A stretch of DNA of 35,663 nucleotides from Shewanella kaireitica (GTDB lineage Bacteria; Pseudomonadota; Gammaproteobacteria; Enterobacterales; Shewanellaceae): assembly GCF_023284045.1 (NCBI RefSeq), contig NZ_JAKIKQ010000028.1, forward strand, positions 1-35,663, given 5' to 3'. This document shows positions 8,462 through 17,290 of the stretch, piece by piece. Numbering within the stretch: the first letter of the stretch is position 1; each line of letters opens with the position of its first letter. Position numbers and translations under genes: made by a program. The notes beneath the pieces were generated by a model that saw only the letters and a program-made list of their open reading frames with translations, had not been told where the DNA came from and made no database searches.

Positions 8462-8488
8462 AAAAAAACCGAGCGTAGTTACACTCGG
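8462..8488 (-). terminator. Rho-independent terminator after yejK
   Basis: The stem ccgag/ctcgg (8469-8473 with 8484-8488) can be extended by two more pairs inside. It is followed on the minus strand by seven T. It lies about 30 bases downstream of the yejK stop. Confidence 0.8.
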
Positions 8489-8518
8489 CTTCCATTCAAG
8501 CTCATAAAGAGGGCTTAT

Positions 8519-9547
8519 TTATTCACCTTTTAAGCGCCGATCAAGCTGATCTTTAAGATTTGCCGGAACACCCTTTATGATAATCGTATCTGACACAGGA
8601 TCGTAAATAACACGCTCACCAAGATGCTGACCATCAAAACTGAGTGTGACTCCACCGCCAGTACCGGAAAACTTTTTCAACTGTCTCAGTGTTGGCTTAT
8701 CACCTGGGAACTCCTCTTCGAGGTCGTAATCGCCACCCTGAGCAAAATCATAGAATGAGTCCATGCCTTGATCTGCTAGCTCATCCGCAAGATCTTTAAT
8801 CTGAATGTCAGCACCTTCGTCGCAGCGCTCAGTACAGTAGTCAAACACTCGCTCACGCGCGGTTTGACGCTCATCTTTTGTCAACTCACTACCACCAACA
8901 AAGTCCTCAACGGCATTCATCAATGATTTGTTCTGTGCTTTGGTATTAACACCTTCAACGCAGCCCATGAAATCGAGGAAAAAGTCAGCGACTTTACGCC
9001 CTGCTCTGCCACGAACAAAAGAGATGTACTTTTTAGACTCTGGATCTGCTTGCCATTCAGTCAGGTCAATACGAGCGGCAAGTTGAACGTTGTTGAGATC
9101 TAAGTGAGTATTTTGCGTCAGCTCCATATCATCTAACACTGTCATTGAGGACTTAGCGTTAAGTAAGGATACAAACAAAAAGTCGCTGGTCATATAGGTA
9201 TAGCAAGAGAGTAGCAAAAATCCGCCAGTGCTAAAGTCATACTTAGCGAGCTCTTCTTGCAGTAGTTTTCCGGCAATACCTGAGAATTCAACAAAGCCTA
9301 AATCATTACTACGATATTGACTCAAAGCAGCTTCAAACTTGGTGTTTGCTTCACCGTCATCACCACTGATGCCAAAATGACCAAAACCTTTACCCGCCTT
9401 TGTGGTGTAGGTCTGATGCAGTTCATCTAACATCGTCTCTACGGCTTGGCTGTTTAATAACGGTTGTGGGCGTAAACGACAGCTAAGCTGACCGTCTCCA
9501 TCTTGAGAAATGGCATGGATGATTGCTTGTTCGACGTTAATACTCAT
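8519..9547 (-). CDS. yejK: Nucleoid-associated protein YejK (NdpA)
   Basis: A 342-residue cytoplasmic nucleoid-associated protein (E. coli YejK about 335). Family features include the N-terminal INVEQAIIHAI segment, GHFGISGDDGEANTKF (about 57-72), FLLLSCYTYMTSDFLFV (110-126), and YISFVRGRAGRKVADFFLDFMGC (174-196). The C-terminal domain ends VSDTIIIKGVPANLKDQLDRRL. The gene faces away from yejL across a 456-base gap, the same divergent yejK/yejL arrangement as in E. coli. Its molecular role beyond nucleoid association is poorly defined. Confidence 0.93.
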   Translation of the reverse strand: MSINVEQAIIHAISQDGDGQLSCRLRPQPLLNSQAVETMLDELHQTYTTKAGKGFGHFGISGDDGEANTKFEAALSQYRSNDLGFVEFSGIAGKLLQEELAKYDFSTGGFLLLSCYTYMTSDFLFVSLLNAKSSMTVLDDMELTQNTHLDLNNVQLAARIDLTEWQADPESKKYISFVRGRAGRKVADFFLDFMGCVEGVNTKAQNKSLMNAVEDFVGGSELTKDERQTARERVFDYCTERCDEGADIQIKDLADELADQGMDSFYDFAQGGDYDLEEEFPGDKPTLRQLKKFSGTGGGVTLSFDGQHLGERVIYDPVSDTIIIKGVPANLKDQLDRRLKGE

Positions 9548-10003
9548 TGAGCCTCGATAGAAAGTTGCTTAGAGCCATAGCCTGTGAATCAGCTCTATAG
9601 TGGTAAATAAATTAGTTTGTTTACGCCTGCAGCCTTTCAGTCAATGTCGGCTACATGAATAACATGACGGCAGATATCATACCAGACAGAAATCAGAAAT
9701 CCAGATGGTAAATATGCCGCTACAGTAAAGGTTTTAACAATGTGATTGGCAAGGTGATAATGGTAATAAAACAGCCACTAATCCATTTATATCGTCTAGC
9801 TAATTAAGAGGCTAATCCCCATACAGAGTTCATTGCTACTCTTTGAATTGACACTGCGCAATCCCCCTTTAACAAGACTTTGTCTCATTCTAATACACAA
9901 TAAATGATAAAAGCCCCAACAGGAGATCAAAAAGTGCAGAGCTTATCGGAAAAATCCGTTATTATATGCCGTTAATCAAGATTTAAAGTGAACTTTTTCA
10001 ATT
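9548..10003. promoter_or_regulatory. Divergent intergenic region between yejK and yejL
   Basis: This 456-base spacer must carry promoters for yejK (minus) and yejL-yejM (plus). A perfect -35 hexamer ttgaca occurs at about 9848 on the plus strand, but the base run 17 bases later (aacaag) is a poor -10, so I do not assign it. An inverted repeat tagagc/gctcta spans about 9570-9597 in the yejK leader. No gene, tRNA or mobile element is seen. Confidence 0.5.
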
Positions 10004-10222
10004 ATGGCTATCCAATCTAAATATTCAAACACGCAAGTTGAATCACTCATTACTGAGCTATTAGCGGTTTTAGAGAAGCATCAATCACCAACAGACTTGA
10101 GTCTGATGGCTCTGGGGAACTGTGTAACCCATCTGTTGCAAAATAAAGTACCTGCTGAAGCTCGTGACGTTGTTACAGAGCAGTTTGCAAAAGCTTTATC
10201 GCAATCGGTTAAAAATAGCTAG
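10004..10222 (+). CDS. yejL: YejL/DUF1414 small protein
   Basis: A 72-residue protein matching the YejL family: SKYSNTQVESLITELLAVLE near the start, then KHQSPTDLSLMALGNCVTHLL (25-45). The C-terminal helix is AEARDVVTEQFAKALSQSV. The length agrees with the family (75 residues in E. coli). The function is unknown; the family is all-helical. It precedes yejM by 84 bases in the same direction, the conserved order, so the two are probably cotranscribed. Confidence 0.93.
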   Translation: MAIQSKYSNTQVESLITELLAVLEKHQSPTDLSLMALGNCVTHLLQNKVPAEARDVVTEQFAKALSQSVKNS

Positions 10223-10306
10223 ACTAAACAAAGAGCCACATTGAGTAAGGGTTTAACCATTTATGCTTAGACCCATTAACTGCAATTAAGAGAAAAATGA
10301 GTCAGC

Positions 10307-12091
10307 ATGGTTGAGCGACAAAAACAGATAGGGCGAGATCGAGTTTCACGTTTAGTGAGCTGGGGACATTGGTTTGCTTTCTATAATGGTCTACTGGCCA
10401 TTATTGTTGGTTATCGATATCTCGATACTGTTGGTTTTCCAGAGTCAATCGTAGGCTGGAGCTATTTAGCATTAAGTACTATTGGCCACTTTAGCTTCCT
10501 TGCTTTTATGGTCTATTTAGTACTCATTTTTCCTATCACCCTGTTGCTTCCTTATTCAAAAATACTAAGAGGCTATGCCGCTGTCGTCGCTACATTAAGT
10601 TTGTGTATGCTACTTTACGACACCATTATATATGACGATTATGGCCTACACCTTAGTCCCTTTGTATTTGATTTGGCATGGGCTGATTTAAATGGATTGT
10701 TGCAAGGCACCTCTTATATTATTACGCCAATCGGTATTCTCGCTTTAGAGCTAACGCTCGCTAATTACTTATGGAAACGTATAGAAAAAATCCGTAAACG
10801 TAATTATGGTAACAAAGTCGTTGGGGTTGTTGGCTTATGCTTTATTGCCAGCCACCTGATACATATTTGGGGAGATGCCGCTGACGTCACCGAAATAACG
10901 CAGTTTGATGATGCCTATCCACTTTCATATCCTGCGACAGCAAGAAGCTTTATGGAAAGTTATGGCATCGATAATACCCATGAAGATCAAGATCAAACAA
11001 GACCCAAAACCAGCCTCAAGTATCCATTATCGCCCATGCAATGCATGCCTGACGATAAACCTAATATTTTGTTCATTGCGATTGATAGCCTACAGGCGAA
11101 GTTAGTCGATAATAAAACAATGCCTTTTTTAACCACCTATGCAAATAATAATCAATCTTTTCAAAAGCATTTAAGTGGTGGCAATCAATTTAGTAGCGGT
11201 ATGTTCAGTCTGCTTTATGGCTTACAAGGCAGTTATATGAATGCCATCGATCTGCATTATGAAAGCCCAGTGTTAACTCAAGAACTGGTGGCCAATGGCT
11301 ATCAGTTAGGATTGTTTACTAGTGTGGATACCATCGCTCGCCCTCAAGCGATTTTTGATGACTTCGAGCGAATTGACTCTCAATATGATGATAGTTATGC
11401 AAGTTCGGATATCAGATCAGTTGAAAACTGGCAAGCATGGACCCAAGATTCAACACAACCTTGGTTTACACTATTAAATTTAAAGTCCCCTGATAGCTAC
11501 GACACACCTATCGGCTTTCTTGGTGTTAAGACAGTAAAAGCGGATACAACATTAAAGTCGGCTGAAAAAGTACTATTCAATCAATACCGTCAGTCATTGA
11601 ACTTTATAGATAGTCAGTTGAAAGAAATATTGACTGATTTACCTGACAACACATTAGTTGTCATCACTGGTGTTAGCGGAAAAGTGTTTACCAGTAATCC
11701 GACAGAAGCCAGGGTAAACCTTTCGCCAGATAACGTTCAAGTTCCAATGGTTATCCATTGGCCTAAACAGAGTACACATAAACGTATCAACTACAGAACA
11801 ACTCACAATGCACTTATGCCTACATTGATGACACAAGTGCTTGGCTGTACTAATCCAACGGCTGATTTTAGTGCTGGTAGCAGCCTTACGCAACCAAGTG
11901 ACAGAACTTGGGTTTATACTGGTGACAACCGTATATTTGCGATCTACCAACAGTCTGAAATTACTACTATCGATCGACACGGAAAGTATAGAATTTATGA
12001 TCGTGAATATAAAAAGCGCCTTAGAAAGAAGATGAGTGCACCAGAGTTAATTGAAGTCATGCGTGAGGGAAGAAGGTTTTATATCCATTAG
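10307..12091 (+). CDS. yejM: Inner-membrane LPS-homeostasis protein YejM (PbgA/LapC)
   Basis: A 594-residue inner-membrane protein (E. coli 586). Residues 1-190 hold the DUF3413 domain with about five membrane helices, starting RVSRLVSWGHWFAFYNGL. A basic linker follows, then a periplasmic alkaline-phosphatase/sulfatase-like domain from about 245 (KPNILFIAIDSLQAK; HLSGGNQFSSGMFSLLYG). In enterobacteria the protein senses LPS in the inner-membrane periplasmic leaflet and restrains LapB-FtsH degradation of LpxC, so it sets lipid A output. That fits lpxK and msbA elsewhere in the window, though they are not in this operon. The Shine-Dalgarno is weak (taagaga), and a 5-codon reading frame (10297-10314) overlaps the start in another frame. 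Confidence 0.95.
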   Translation: MVERQKQIGRDRVSRLVSWGHWFAFYNGLLAIIVGYRYLDTVGFPESIVGWSYLALSTIGHFSFLAFMVYLVLIFPITLLLPYSKILRGYAAVVATLSLCMLLYDTIIYDDYGLHLSPFVFDLAWADLNGLLQGTSYIITPIGILALELTLANYLWKRIEKIRKRNYGNKVVGVVGLCFIASHLIHIWGDAADVTEITQFDDAYPLSYPATARSFMESYGIDNTHEDQDQTRPKTSLKYPLSPMQCMPDDKPNILFIAIDSLQAKLVDNKTMPFLTTYANNNQSFQKHLSGGNQFSSGMFSLLYGLQGSYMNAIDLHYESPVLTQELVANGYQLGLFTSVDTIARPQAIFDDFERIDSQYDDSYASSDIRSVENWQAWTQDSTQPWFTLLNLKSPDSYDTPIGFLGVKTVKADTTLKSAEKVLFNQYRQSLNFIDSQLKEILTDLPDNTLVVITGVSGKVFTSNPTEARVNLSPDNVQVPMVIHWPKQSTHKRINYRTTHNALMPTLMTQVLGCTNPTADFSAGSSLTQPSDRTWVYTGDNRIFAIYQQSEITTIDRHGKYRIYDREYKKRLRKKMSAPELIEVMREGRRFYIH

Positions 12092-12226
12092 GATAGTTGA
12101 AAAAGTTTATAAACTAGCCAAACAAAACAATGATGTTAATGAAGCGCTTGCAGCGATTGCGATGACTTGTTAAAGTGCTGGCTCTTCAGAATTACGCCAA
12201 GTTTATAGTTATTCTGTAGAACATTT

Positions 12227-12303
12227 CGGGATATGGCCTAGTCCGGTAAGGCGCTTGTCTGGGGGACAAGAGATCACAGGTTCAAATCCTGTTATCCCGA
12301 CCA
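12227..12303 (+). tRNA. tRNA-Pro (anticodon GGG)
   Basis: A 77-base cloverleaf: acceptor arm cgggata/tatcccg, D arm with ggcctagtccggtaaggc, and anticodon stem cttgt/acaag enclosing the seven-base loop ctggggg (anticodon GGG at 12261-12263). The T arm contains ggttcaaatcc, and the encoded CCA is at 12301-12303. Its place immediately after yejM matches E. coli (yejM-proL). No duplicated 3' end or integrase is found nearby, so it shows no sign of use as an integration site here. Confidence 0.97.
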
Positions 12304-12311
12304 ATTCAAAT

Positions 12312-12340
12312 AAAAAAGCCAGCATATAGCTGGCTTTTTT
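12312..12340 (+). terminator. Bidirectional terminator between tRNA-Pro and the cytochrome gene
   Basis: A 12-bp perfect stem (12312-12323 with 12329-12340, aaaaaagccagc/gctggctttttt) has a 5-nt loop. T-runs on both strands let it serve the tRNA (plus) and the converging cytochrome gene (minus), whose stop is 23 bases away. Confidence 0.9.
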
Positions 12341-12362
12341 ATTTGCTAAACATCACTAGATT

Positions 12363-12587
12363 TTAGTCGTGGCAGTCTGCACACTCTTTAATCGTTAGAT
12401 CGACTGTGTGTAGTTCAGTATCTAACTCATGAGCACTTTCCATGTCGTGACAATCGTTACAAGTTGCGATGGTCGCTTCCATTTCAGTATGTGCTGCTAC
12501 ATCAATTTTTTCATGACAATCAGTACAATTAACAGCCATCGCAGAAGCAGAAAAGGCTAGTACAGCAAACATAGATAAGTATTTCAT
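12363..12587 (-). CDS. Very small periplasmic triheme cytochrome c
   Basis: A 74-residue precursor. The signal peptide is about 1-18 (cleaving after ASAMA), leaving about 56 residues. Three haem-attachment motifs are visible: CTDCH (21-25), CNDCH (43-47) and CADCH (69-73). Outside them there are exactly three more histidines (33, 54, 60), enough for bis-His ligation of three haems. It resembles the small c3-type periplasmic electron carriers of metal-reducing bacteria but is shorter than the Shewanella tetraheme CctA and the Geobacter PpcA type (about 70 mature residues). A good aaggaac ribosome site precedes the ATG. It is monocistronic. Its partners in electron transfer are unknown. Confidence 0.88.
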   Translation of the reverse strand: MKYLSMFAVLAFSASAMAVNCTDCHEKIDVAAHTEMEATIATCNDCHDMESAHELDTELHTVDLTIKECADCHD

Positions 12588-13050
12588 AACAGTTCCTTAA
12601 TCACGGAGTTGTTGCACTTAAACTCTGAAATGTTACAGACTATCTAAGTACAATTTTTAAAATTACACCCAAAAAAGTTTATTTAAAAATAAACACTTAA
12701 ATGACATAACTCAATGCCTAACATGATAACAATTAACATTAATTGAATCTTAAAACGGCGCTATTTTATGAACAAAAGCTGAATAGATAAGCGATAAGAT
12801 ATCAATGCTGTGAACTAGATCTAGTTTGTATGAACACCCCAATCCATTTGCCAATTTTATGACAAATATAGCCAACTAACATCATCCGCTAGTTTCATTA
12901 GCCCTTAAGCTTGCAGACTGAGTTTTATTTGATAAAAGAACAGACTAACTGTTGCTATCACAGCTAAAAGTTAATAAATTGTAGCTAATATCGATAATAA
13001 AAATAATGACTTTAGTACGCACAAGATAAGTCAGCAGAAAGGTTTAGCTT
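12588..13050. promoter_or_regulatory. AT-rich divergent region between cytochrome and GGDEF genes
   Basis: This 463-base non-coding spacer must hold both promoters. A perfect 14-bp palindrome, aactagatctagtt, lies at 12813-12826 and could be an operator; it does not fit the CRP or FNR consensus. Nothing else with coding or RNA-like structure is evident. Confidence 0.45.
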
Positions 13051-15222
13051 TTGGAAAAGATAAAGCAACAAAAGCTCCTATTAGCGACTCTTTTAGGCAT
13101 GATAGGTTTCTTCATGAACCTCTATCCACTGCCATTGTTCGCTAATATACAGCTCATTTTAGGTAACGCCAGTTACGTCATCAGCGCTGTTTTATTTGGC
13201 CCATGGTACGCTCTTTATACTGCAGCTCTGGCAGTCACAGGGTTGTTTATCACTTGGGACAGCCCACATGTTTATTTAATATTCACTATTGAAGCGGTGT
13301 GCATAGGACTAGCTAGACGAAAAGATATCTACTCTCTGTATTCAAGTATCGCTTTTTGGATAATCATAGGCATGCCTTTGTTTTATCTTTATATGATGAC
13401 TTACACAAGTTTACCTAGCAGCCACCTACCCTTTATCGTCCTTAAACAGGGCATAAATGGTGTTTTTTATGCTGCTGTTGGCTCATTACTTGTGATATTA
13501 ACCCCCTCTTTTTGGCTTTTTCAACCAAAAACAAAAGACAAACAACGCCGTACTTTTAATGCTCAACTAACCTATGCAATTACACTGGTCATCACATTAG
13601 CCTTGTTGCTAGCAGCTCTGCTGTTCAATAATCAATTTATCAACCGGCAGCAAGAGCTATTGCTGCAAAATATCAATGAATCTTCCCTGCATCTCGGCAA
13701 GTTAACCCAAGCCTATATTGACAACCACGTTCTCGCATTAAACAGTGCAGCAAACTGGTTAAGCCTTTATGAAGCAGAAGTTGACCAAAAGCAGCTCGCA
13801 CTGGGACAGCTGCACAATCAGTATCCAGGGTTTATCACCATGTTGATAGCCGATGAAAAAGGCATCATCAAAAGTGCAAGCCCAGTGTCACTATTTAACA
13901 GCAAGAGCAATCCCCCCTCAGAGTTAAACATTTCAGATAGAGATTACTTCATTGAAGCTTTTGTCAATCAGAACTATTTTACCTCACCAGTGTTTTTAGG
14001 CAGAGGCTTTGGCAACGATCCCATTGTCGCCATAAGTGCACCACTATACCGTCCTAACAACGCTTATCACCCAATAGGGATCATAGAAGGCTCTCTCGAC
14101 CTAAAGCGATTTAAAGAGATAGATAAAACAAATAAGCTATTTAGAGAGCAATTTATTGTTGTTGTCGATCAACAAAAACGCATTATTTTTTCTTCACCAG
14201 AACTGAATGTTAAGCCACTAACCGAATTTAGCTATTCACAAAATAATGCAGACTCTAGTAGCGGGTTGCCAACCCTAAATATTCATGACAAAACCAATAT
14301 TGCCCCCGAATATCTTTACGCCTCTTATGAGCTTAATAATGAATGGACACTTTATGTTCTCAACCCTTTTAGGCCTTTGGTCGTCCTTGTCGAACAGATG
14401 TATATTGCTACTTTTGCGATACTTGCGCTTTCTCTTATCGTTACTTTTCTAATCACTCGCGTCATCAGCGGCAGACTTACACGTCCGCTAGAGAGAATTG
14501 CCAATAAATTCAGCACATCCAACAAAAATGACAATAGTGACTACAGCATTGACGAGGAGTCGCCAAAGGAAGTCTACTCCCTGTATATGCGGCTTAAGCA
14601 AAGTAAAAGCCAGCTTATTGGCTATCAACTGGCGCTCGAAGAAAAAGTGGCGTTAAGGACACTTGAGTTAGAGCAAGCCAATGAACAACTAAAATCTCTT
14701 GCAGAAAAGGACTCTCTGACAGGGCTTTATAACCGGCGCTATGCAGAACAACAATTTCCATTAGTTCAAGAAAGCTGCCAAAGAAGCGATGAAGTTATCG
14801 CGGTAGCCCTATTAGATCTCGACAGATTCAAAGCTATTAACGATACGTATGGCCACTTAAGTGGTGATCTGGCACTCAAGAGCGTCGCCAGACTACTCGA
14901 AGATGATTTTAAAAGAGATGATGATATTATAGTGCGCTTTGGCGGAGAGGAGTTTCTGGTCATTATGCCGCTGTGTAATGCATTAAAAATTGAATCTCAT
15001 CTCGAAAGCTTTAAACAACGACTAGCGGAAATTGTTATTGAAAATCCCGCTAACAATGTTCGTTTTAGCGTAACAACAAGTATCGGGGCCGTTATCGCAA
15101 ATGGTACCTACAGCTGCTCTCTTGAAGACTGGATAAAGCAAGCAGATCTAAATCTATACCAAGCAAAAGATACCGGTAGGAACAAATTAGTCTTTACAAC
15201 CTTAGAAGATACATTAACGTGA
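13051..15222 (+). CDS. Membrane diguanylate cyclase with N-terminal multi-helix and periplasmic Cache-like sensor
   Basis: A 723-residue predicted c-di-GMP synthase. Residues 1-155 hold about five membrane helices (a MASE-like block). A helix at about 172-193 leads into a long extracytoplasmic domain (about 195-445) with Cache-like features (SDRDYFIEAF, ISAPLYRPN). A further helix at 450-470 is followed by a HAMP-like region and a coiled coil. The GGDEF domain begins DSLTGLYNRRY (554) and has DLDRFKAINDTYGH and active site RFGGEEF (629-635). An inhibitory RxxD site is present five residues before GG (R622-D625). The start is TTG, supported by agaaagg eight bases upstream; no in-frame ATG lies near. 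It converges on the next gene with a 7-base gap. Confidence 0.9.
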   Translation: MEKIKQQKLLLATLLGMIGFFMNLYPLPLFANIQLILGNASYVISAVLFGPWYALYTAALAVTGLFITWDSPHVYLIFTIEAVCIGLARRKDIYSLYSSIAFWIIIGMPLFYLYMMTYTSLPSSHLPFIVLKQGINGVFYAAVGSLLVILTPSFWLFQPKTKDKQRRTFNAQLTYAITLVITLALLLAALLFNNQFINRQQELLLQNINESSLHLGKLTQAYIDNHVLALNSAANWLSLYEAEVDQKQLALGQLHNQYPGFITMLIADEKGIIKSASPVSLFNSKSNPPSELNISDRDYFIEAFVNQNYFTSPVFLGRGFGNDPIVAISAPLYRPNNAYHPIGIIEGSLDLKRFKEIDKTNKLFREQFIVVVDQQKRIIFSSPELNVKPLTEFSYSQNNADSSSGLPTLNIHDKTNIAPEYLYASYELNNEWTLYVLNPFRPLVVLVEQMYIATFAILALSLIVTFLITRVISGRLTRPLERIANKFSTSNKNDNSDYSIDEESPKEVYSLYMRLKQSKSQLIGYQLALEEKVALRTLELEQANEQLKSLAEKDSLTGLYNRRYAEQQFPLVQESCQRSDEVIAVALLDLDRFKAINDTYGHLSGDLALKSVARLLEDDFKRDDDIIVRFGGEEFLVIMPLCNALKIESHLESFKQRLAEIVIENPANNVRFSVTTSIGAVIANGTYSCSLEDWIKQADLNLYQAKDTGRNKLVFTTLEDTLT

Positions 15223-15229
15223 CTTAAGT

Positions 15230-16672
15230 TTAATCAGTGATAAGCGTATCCATTTTTTCAATCATGTAGTTAAAAAATGGATTCCATTTCTGTCTCAACA
15301 TCTCACTTGAGGGAACACTCAACACTCCTCGCTCACCTTTTGAGGCTCCTGCACCGATTTGGACTCTATGATGAACGGGTTTTCGATGTGGGCCATAGAG
15401 TTCATCCATTTCAGGAAAAGGCAAAGCAACGTGAGACAGCGAATAGGTTTGTTTAGGCCATTGCTCTGTAACGGGTTTAATCACACTATCAGTGGTTAAA
15501 CTCCTTGCCTGTACCGCCCCTCTTTTATCGCCTGTATTCTCAATAATGGTAAAGTCGAAATCAAGCTTGGCTGATTTAATTAAATCCGTATAAGGCGTTA
15601 AAGGATCTGTCGCGATTAAGCTTAGGTTAACTTGAGTGCGGTTAATATCAAACATGACCAGTTCATGTTGATTTTTAGACAATTGCAGGTACAAATCATT
15701 GACCACAGCCATGCTATCAACTGTGTCATCAGTTAAAGACTGAAACGTTAACACTGGAGCAAGGCGTTCTCGCGCACGACTATCCAATTGCTTGAAAAGT
15801 TCAACATTACGGCTAGCGAGCTGATACACCACATCCCCCGCGTTTACCGCAAATGAACTGTATTTGAATGGATCATACTCAGTTTGAATACTATTCCAAC
15901 TTAGCTTATCAAGTCCTAATAGATGACCAAGCCTTGATTGCCATTTTGCACCAACAGCCACAGGCGGAAGCCCTATAGCAGGTGATAGGAACACTAGCCC
16001 CGAAAAGTCTCCACTTTTCCCTATAGCAATGTTTTCAAGCTCATGATTAAGTGCAAGCGCTGCGCCAGTCGAAAACCCAACCACATAAATAGGTTTATCT
16101 TGCATTACTCGCTTCAAGTGCTCAGTCGCTATAGTTACTGCAGCCGCCATATCTTGCCAAGTAACATCGACCAGCCCTGACGGCAATGTCCCATGCCCTG
16201 GTAGTCTTAGCCCTATGACATGCGCTGACTCTTTATAGTGCTTAGCGAAGTATTGCATCGCATAGGGAGAGTCTGACATACCGTGCAACAACAAAATGCC
16301 GTAATCAGCTTTATCATTTTTCCATTCGAAACTTCTATTCCAATTTTCGGCCCATTTTCCGGGGTCTGAATAACTCCCCGCAACATAACGATTAAGGACC
16401 AATAAGGATTCGGACTTAGTTTTAGCGATAACCTTATCTTCAACTTCCGCAAACAATTTGTCCTCTAAACGCAAATAATCATTGAAGCTAGCAATGCTCG
16501 GCTGTTGACGATATTGTGCCTTAAGCTCAGTGGTATGCCATATATCCAGTTCTGGACGGGAATTTAGATACCAAACAGCGGCTACAATTAAGGCAATACT
16601 GGTTCCAATAGAGGAGTAAAAGAGTGCAAATGCTAAATGCTTTGCCGATCCAATTACAATGGATTTCATCAT
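15230..16672 (-). CDS. Membrane-anchored alpha/beta hydrolase
   Basis: About 480 residues. An N-terminal membrane helix (about 15-36) anchors a large domain in the periplasm or at the membrane. The hydrolase core has the oxyanion-loop motif LLLHGMSDSP (about 128-137), LPGHGT, and the nucleophile elbow GFSTG (Ser at about 201). An Asp/His pair should lie toward the C-terminus (SLSHVALPFPEMD). The region before the core (37-120) and the C-terminus are not recognised. The frame could open with TTG at 16675, but tandem ATGs at 16672 and 16669 are better. The substrate is unknown; lipase/esterase-like is the safest description. Confidence 0.8.
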   Translation of the reverse strand: MMKSIVIGSAKHLAFALFYSSIGTSIALIVAAVWYLNSRPELDIWHTTELKAQYRQQPSIASFNDYLRLEDKLFAEVEDKVIAKTKSESLLVLNRYVAGSYSDPGKWAENWNRSFEWKNDKADYGILLLHGMSDSPYAMQYFAKHYKESAHVIGLRLPGHGTLPSGLVDVTWQDMAAAVTIATEHLKRVMQDKPIYVVGFSTGAALALNHELENIAIGKSGDFSGLVFLSPAIGLPPVAVGAKWQSRLGHLLGLDKLSWNSIQTEYDPFKYSSFAVNAGDVVYQLASRNVELFKQLDSRARERLAPVLTFQSLTDDTVDSMAVVNDLYLQLSKNQHELVMFDINRTQVNLSLIATDPLTPYTDLIKSAKLDFDFTIIENTGDKRGAVQARSLTTDSVIKPVTEQWPKQTYSLSHVALPFPEMDELYGPHRKPVHHRVQIGAGASKGERGVLSVPSSEMLRQKWNPFFNYMIEKMDTLITD

Positions 16673-16780
16673 CAATAGAGCTCATTAATAAGTTGTTGGT
16701 ATAAAAAGATATAGTGAGTAGAATACTGATTAACAACTTTAACTTACACTGTTTTTAGTCGTAAACAAATAGACAATATT

Positions 16781-17254
16781 ATGATTGGAACTGAACACGC
16801 TAATACGTGCTTTTACCTGCCTACGCCACCCAAAGTCCCAAAAAAGTGGAACCACTTAGATACAGGTGCAACTCAAGCTTTAATCGAGTTGAATGGTAAC
16901 CATTGGCGCAAAATATTGACCATCATGGCTAAAATTGTAGTCAATGATAAAGATTGGCGACAATATCGTAATCAGCATTTATTAAAACGTGATGAATCTA
17001 TTGCTATCGGCGCGAACAACCTATGTAGTACGGCACAGCGACACATTATTTGTGGTAAAGAAAGCGCGGACGTTTTAAATCTAGATAGTACAGAATTCGT
17101 GCAGTTAGACTTGCAGGAAACCAGCTTGTTAAAGCATCTAGATCAAAATATTTATTTATGTCCCTATTTAGACTATCGGCAGTTTCCCAATACACAGATC
17201 GATTTATTAAGACAGACTCTGGGTCTTGCTCCGCTATGCACGACATCCGATTAA
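16781..17254 (+). CDS. Uncharacterized 157-residue cytoplasmic protein
   Basis: I do not recognise this family with certainty. The protein is soluble, with no signal peptide or membrane helix. It has a Trp-rich middle (NGNHWRKILTIMAKI, NDKDWRQYRNQ), several cysteines (residues 10, 82, 91 and two near the C-terminus), and an ending LRQTLGLAPL. It is divergent from the hydrolase across 108 bases and converges on nadE; its stop codon lies inside the shared terminator hairpin. The coding potential is convincing: no competing long frame explains the region and the gene fills the gap between regulated neighbours. Confidence 0.7.
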   Translation: MIGTEHANTCFYLPTPPKVPKKWNHLDTGATQALIELNGNHWRKILTIMAKIVVNDKDWRQYRNQHLLKRDESIAIGANNLCSTAQRHIICGKESADVLNLDSTEFVQLDLQETSLLKHLDQNIYLCPYLDYRQFPNTQIDLLRQTLGLAPLCTTSD

Positions 17255-17280
17255 AAAGCGCCGATGGGCACTTTCTAATC
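17249..17280 (-). terminator. Bidirectional terminator between the unknown gene and nadE
   Basis: The inverted repeat gattaaaaagcgcc / ggcactttctaatc (17249-17262 with 17267-17280) forms a long stem with a few mismatches and a 4-nt loop. On the minus strand the core aaagtgcc/ggcgcttt is followed by T-rich sequence. It overlaps the stop codon (17252-17254) of the upstream plus-strand gene. Confidence 0.75.
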
Positions 17281-17290
17281 GAGCAGAATA

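Noticed and set aside
9847..9880. Sigma-70 promoter for yejL with perfect ttgaca
   Set aside because: No acceptable -10 hexamer at 16-18 bases, and the position is about 150 bases from the gene.
12227..12303. tRNA-Pro as an integration site
   Set aside because: No integrase and no repeat of the tRNA 3' end was found in the window; gene order on both sides looks like core genome.
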